DNA of 7,888 nucleotides from the NCBI GenBank assembly GCA_002451855.1, contig DKDS01000028.1, positions 1,387-9,274 on the forward strand, given 5' to 3'. The notes under the pieces are model-generated. The model was not told where the DNA came from and made no database searches. It worked only from the letters and a program-made list of their open reading frames with translations. Numbering within the stretch: position 1 is the first letter of the stretch; each line of letters opens with the position of its first letter. This DNA is from Ruminococcaceae bacterium UBA6842. Lineage in GTDB: Bacteria; Bacillota; Clostridia; Oscillospirales; Acutalibacteraceae. Both the position numbers and the translations under genes were made by a program. Shown in pieces: positions 5,204-7,888 of this stretch.

Positions 5204-7810
5204 TTACTCCTTATGCTCGGCGCTTGCGGTAAACGCTCCGCCGCTGTAATCCACCGTAACCTCGGAATCGGGTTCAATATCATTTTCAATCATTTTACGG
5301 GCGATAAGGGTCTCTATATTTGACTGTATAAATCTCTTTATCGGGCGTGCGCCGTAAATCGGGTCAAATGACTGCTCGATTATCTGTTCTATTGCCGCAG
5401 GGGTGACCTTTACGCTTATTCTCTGCTCCTTAAGGCGCTCGGAGATCTCGGCTATTTTAAGGTCTACTATTCCCTTGATATTTTCCTTGGTAAGCGGACG
5501 GTAGAAGATAATTTCATCCAGTCGGTTTAAGAACTCGGGACGGAAACTGCGCTTTAAAAGCTCACTTACCTTATTTCTTGCATCATTGCTTATTTCGCCC
5601 TTTTCGTTTATTCCGTCAAGAATAATATCGGAGCCTAAGTTTGAAGTAAGAATAATAATCGTGTTCTTAAAATCTACGGTTTTGCCGTGACTGTCGGTTA
5701 TTCTTCCGTCGTCAAGCACCTGAAGCAATACATTGAAGACATCAGGATGCGCCTTTTCTATCTCATCAAACAGTACGACCGAGTAGGGCTTGCGGCGTAC
5801 CGCCTCGGTGAGCTGACCGCCCTCGTCGTAGCCTACATATCCGGGAGGCGCTCCTATAAGACGGGACACGGAGTATTTCTCCATATACTCGCTCATATCT
5901 ATTCTGACAAGACTTTTTTCATCATCGAAAAGCGCGGCGGTAAGCGCCTTTGCAAGCTCTGTTTTGCCGACGCCCGTAGGTCCTAAGAAAAGGAATGAGC
6001 CGACAGGACGGTTCGGATCCTTAATTCCCGCCCTCGAACGCAGTATCGCGTCGCTTACCTTGTGGACAGCCTCGTCCTGACCTATAACTCTGTTGTGAAG
6101 TATGGACTCGAGGTTTAAAAGCTTGCTTCTCTCACTCTCTACAAGCTTTGAAACAGGTATTCCCGTCCAACGGGAAACTATCTTCGCTATTTCCTCGTCT
6201 GTAACCCTGTCACGCAAAAGCGTATTGTCAGCGGTGTCGCTTGCCGCCTCTTCCCTTTGCAGTTCCTGCTGTAACTGCGGCAGTTTTCCGTACTGCAATT
6301 CCGCGGCTTTTGTAAGGTTGTATTCCTCCTTTGCCTTTTCTATCATGTGGTTTACATTTTCTATCTCGGAACGGATTTTCTGCACCTTTTCTATTCCGTG
6401 CTTTTCATTTTCAAGCTTAGCTTTCATTGCGCTGAACTGTTCACGGAGTTTCGCAAGTTCTGCCTTGATTTCATCAAGGTGCGCAAGCGTCAGCTTATCC
6501 GTTTCCTTTGAAAGCGCTTCTTCCTCGATTTCAAGCTGCATAATCTTATGCGAAATCTCATCCATCTCGGTCGGCATTGAGTACATTTCCGTCTTTATAA
6601 GAGCGCACGCCTCGTCTATAAGGTCTATTGCCTTATCGGGGAGGAAACGGTCCTGTATATAACGGTCGGAAAGGGTTGCGGCGGCTATAATCGCCTTATC
6701 CATAATCTTAACGCCGTGGTATACCTCGTACCTTTCCTTAAGACCTCTTAAAATCGCAACGGTATCCTCAACCGTAGGCTCGTTGACCATAACAGGCTGG
6801 AAACGGCGTTCAAGCGCCGCGTCCTTTTCTATATACTGACGGTACTCGTTAAGCGTGGTAGCGCCTATACAGTGAAGCTCGCCCCTTGCAAGCAACGGCT
6901 TTAAAATATTGCCCGCGTCAAGGGCGCCGTCCGTTTTTCCGGCGCCTACTATTGTATGAAGCTCGTCTATAAACAGTATGATCCTGCCCTCGCTTGACTT
7001 TACCTCATTAAGCACCGCCTTAAGCCGTTCCTCAAATTCACCCCTGAATTTCGCGCCGGCAATAAGCGCTCCCAAATCAAGTGAAAATATTGTGTGATTT
7101 TTAAGGTTGTCAGGTACATCTCCGCTTACTATACGCAGGGCAAGACCCTCGGCTATTGCGGTTTTACCAACGCCCGGCTCGCCTATAAGGCAGGGGTTGT
7201 TCTTCGTTTTTCTTGACAGAATACGGATAACATTTCTTATTTCCTCGTCTCTGCCTATCACGGGGTCAAGCTTGTGTTCACGGGCACGCGCGACAAGGTC
7301 GGTGCCGTATTTTTTAAGAACATCATAGGTGTCCTCGGGGTTATCACTTTTAACCTTTTGGTTTCCCCTGATGCTTTTAAGCGCGTCAAGCACCTTAGCC
7401 TCGGTAATATTTTGCTCTTTAAACAAGACCTTAAGCGCGTCGGACGGCGACTGTATAAGTCCGAGCAAAATATGCTCGACCGAAATGTAGTCGTCCTGCA
7501 TCTTTTGAGCCTGTTTTTCGGCATTGCCGAGCGCCTTGTTAAGCTCGGGGGAAATATAAATATTGTTTGGGTCATAACCGCTTCCGCTGATTTTAGGCAG
7601 CTTCGAAATTTCTTCCTCGGTTTTAGAAAGCAAAAGCTCCGGCGAAGCGCCTATACTCTTGATTATCTCCCCTGCAAGGCCGTCGGGCTGAGAAAGCAGG
7701 GCGGCAAGCAAATGCTCCTCGCCTACGCTGTTATTTCCGTTCTCGCCCGCAAGCGACTGCGCGCTTTTTAAAGCGTCTAACGATTTTTGTGTTAATTTAT
7801 CTATGTTCAT
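5204..7810 (-). CDS. clpB: ATP-dependent disaggregase ClpB (Hsp100)
   Basis: An 868-aa cytosolic AAA+ unfoldase, usual length for the family. With DnaK/DnaJ/GrpE it threads aggregated proteins through a hexamer pore. The Clp N domain spans about 1-145. In NBD1, Walker A is GEPGVGKT (210-217), Walker B ends in D282-E283, and the Arg finger is in ERRF (R335/R336). The coiled-coil M domain (about 409-525) is full length, which separates it from ClpC, ClpA and ClpE. In NBD2, Walker A is GPTGVGKT (610-617), the pore loop is GYVGYDEGG (657-665), Walker B is D682-E683, sensor 1 is N724, and sensor 2 is in GARPIKR (R822). All ATPase residues look intact. The NBD1 pore loop reads AKFRGEFEER, with F255 where E. 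coli has Tyr, a conservative aromatic change. AGGAG at 7819-7823 lies 8 nt before the ATG. It is cotranscribed with an upstream gene that ends in the same RBS. No heat-shock operator is visible here; any would lie beyond the right edge. Confidence 0.98.
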   Translation of the reverse strand: MNIDKLTQKSLDALKSAQSLAGENGNNSVGEEHLLAALLSQPDGLAGEIIKSIGASPELLLSKTEEEISKLPKISGSGYDPNNIYISPELNKALGNAEKQAQKMQDDYISVEHILLGLIQSPSDALKVLFKEQNITEAKVLDALKSIRGNQKVKSDNPEDTYDVLKKYGTDLVARAREHKLDPVIGRDEEIRNVIRILSRKTKNNPCLIGEPGVGKTAIAEGLALRIVSGDVPDNLKNHTIFSLDLGALIAGAKFRGEFEERLKAVLNEVKSSEGRIILFIDELHTIVGAGKTDGALDAGNILKPLLARGELHCIGATTLNEYRQYIEKDAALERRFQPVMVNEPTVEDTVAILRGLKERYEVYHGVKIMDKAIIAAATLSDRYIQDRFLPDKAIDLIDEACALIKTEMYSMPTEMDEISHKIMQLEIEEEALSKETDKLTLAHLDEIKAELAKLREQFSAMKAKLENEKHGIEKVQKIRSEIENVNHMIEKAKEEYNLTKAAELQYGKLPQLQQELQREEAASDTADNTLLRDRVTDEEIAKIVSRWTGIPVSKLVESERSKLLNLESILHNRVIGQDEAVHKVSDAILRSRAGIKDPNRPVGSFLFLGPTGVGKTELAKALTAALFDDEKSLVRIDMSEYMEKYSVSRLIGAPPGYVGYDEGGQLTEAVRRKPYSVVLFDEIEKAHPDVFNVLLQVLDDGRITDSHGKTVDFKNTIIILTSNLGSDIILDGINEKGEISNDARNKVSELLKRSFRPEFLNRLDEIIFYRPLTKENIKGIVDLKIAEISERLKEQRISVKVTPAAIEQIIEQSFDPIYGARPIKRFIQSNIETLIARKMIENDIEPDSEVTVDYSGGAFTASAEHKE

Positions 7811-7817
7811 AAGCTCA

Positions 7818-7823
7818 TCTCCT
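7818..7823 (-). promoter_or_regulatory. clpB RBS overlapping the upstream stop codon
   Basis: The minus strand reads TAGGAGA. The TAG (7824-7822) ends the upstream frame while AGGAGA (7823-7818) is the clpB ribosome binding site. A terminating ribosome would be delivered to the clpB start, which suggests translational coupling. I found no good -35/-10 pair in 7811-7888, consistent with transcription from further upstream. Confidence 0.7.
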
Positions 7824-7887
7824 AAATAATCTCGCTGTTTTCATTTATATAGCTTTCGTATTCGGCAAGTATATCCTGCACCGCCGT
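7822..7887 (-). CDS. C-terminal end of an unidentified gene upstream of clpB (partial)
   Basis: The minus strand has an open frame from the window edge to TAG at 7824-7822. It encodes the final residues TAVQDILAEYESYINE followed by NSEII, 21 residues in all. The composition (amphipathic helix, acidic tail) and codon choice look like a genuine protein end, and its stop is embedded in the clpB RBS as expected for an operon partner. The overlapping frame with a TGA near 7840 gives a less protein-like peptide rich in Arg/Cys. Too little remains to assign a family; a chaperone-related gene is plausible from context only. Confidence 0.6.
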   Translation of the reverse strand, partial: TAVQDILAEYESYINENSEII

Positions 7888-7888
7888 G

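Noticed and set aside
6102..6662. 186-codon open frame on the plus strand inside clpB
   Set aside because: It is antisense to the ClpB coiled-coil region. Its Ser/Phe/Cys-rich product reflects the complement of Glu/Lys/Ala-rich codons, and no RBS or family motif is visible.
7274..7771. 165-codon open frame on the plus strand inside the 5' part of clpB
   Set aside because: It is an antisense shadow of a highly conserved protein. The translation has no recognisable domain, and no promoter or RBS precedes it.
5204..7810. ClpC or ClpA instead of ClpB
   Set aside because: The M domain of roughly 115 residues is full length, and I see no ClpP-docking (L/I/V)G(F/L) tripeptide loop in the second ATPase domain.

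Overview
The window looks like a chromosomal segment of a low-to-mid GC Gram-positive anaerobe, most likely a Clostridia gut lineage (Oscillospirales/Ruminococcaceae-like). This is inferred from strong AGGAG-type ribosome binding sites, sigma-A promoters with 17-bp spacers, hairpin-plus-T-run terminators, and a DUF5058 gene next to an M20 peptidase gene. No rRNA, tRNA, CRISPR array, transposase or phage gene is visible.

Left part (1-909): the 3' part of a Fic-domain protein (probable AMP transferase) with an intact catalytic motif and its own inhibitory motif, closed by a terminator. Next comes a gene-free stretch holding a roughly 135-bp element of three nested or tandem hairpins, two with perfect stems. 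It looks like an interspersed palindromic repeat or a structured RNA. A second terminator follows, serving the leftward gene to its right.

Middle (910-5198): a leftward single-gene unit encodes a HAD-superfamily phosphatase with an extra C-terminal helical domain. Its promoter and RBS show that translation starts at an internal GTG (2070), not at the first ATG. A divergent promoter 60-110 bp away drives a tight rightward operon of three genes: a DUF5058 membrane protein, a second polytopic membrane protein, and a membrane-anchored M20 metallohydrolase of the PM20D1/CPS1 type. Spacing of 13 bp and then an ATGA overlap argue for coordinated expression. My inference is a two-subunit transporter paired with a hydrolase for acylated amino acids or peptides.

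Right part (5204-7888): a complete leftward clpB disaggregase gene, converging on the M20 operon across a shared two-way terminator. Its RBS overlaps the stop codon of another leftward gene, of which only the last 21 codons are in the window, so clpB is not the first gene of its operon. The least explained items are the hairpin element, the HAD C-terminal domain and the DUF5058/membrane protein/M20 module.
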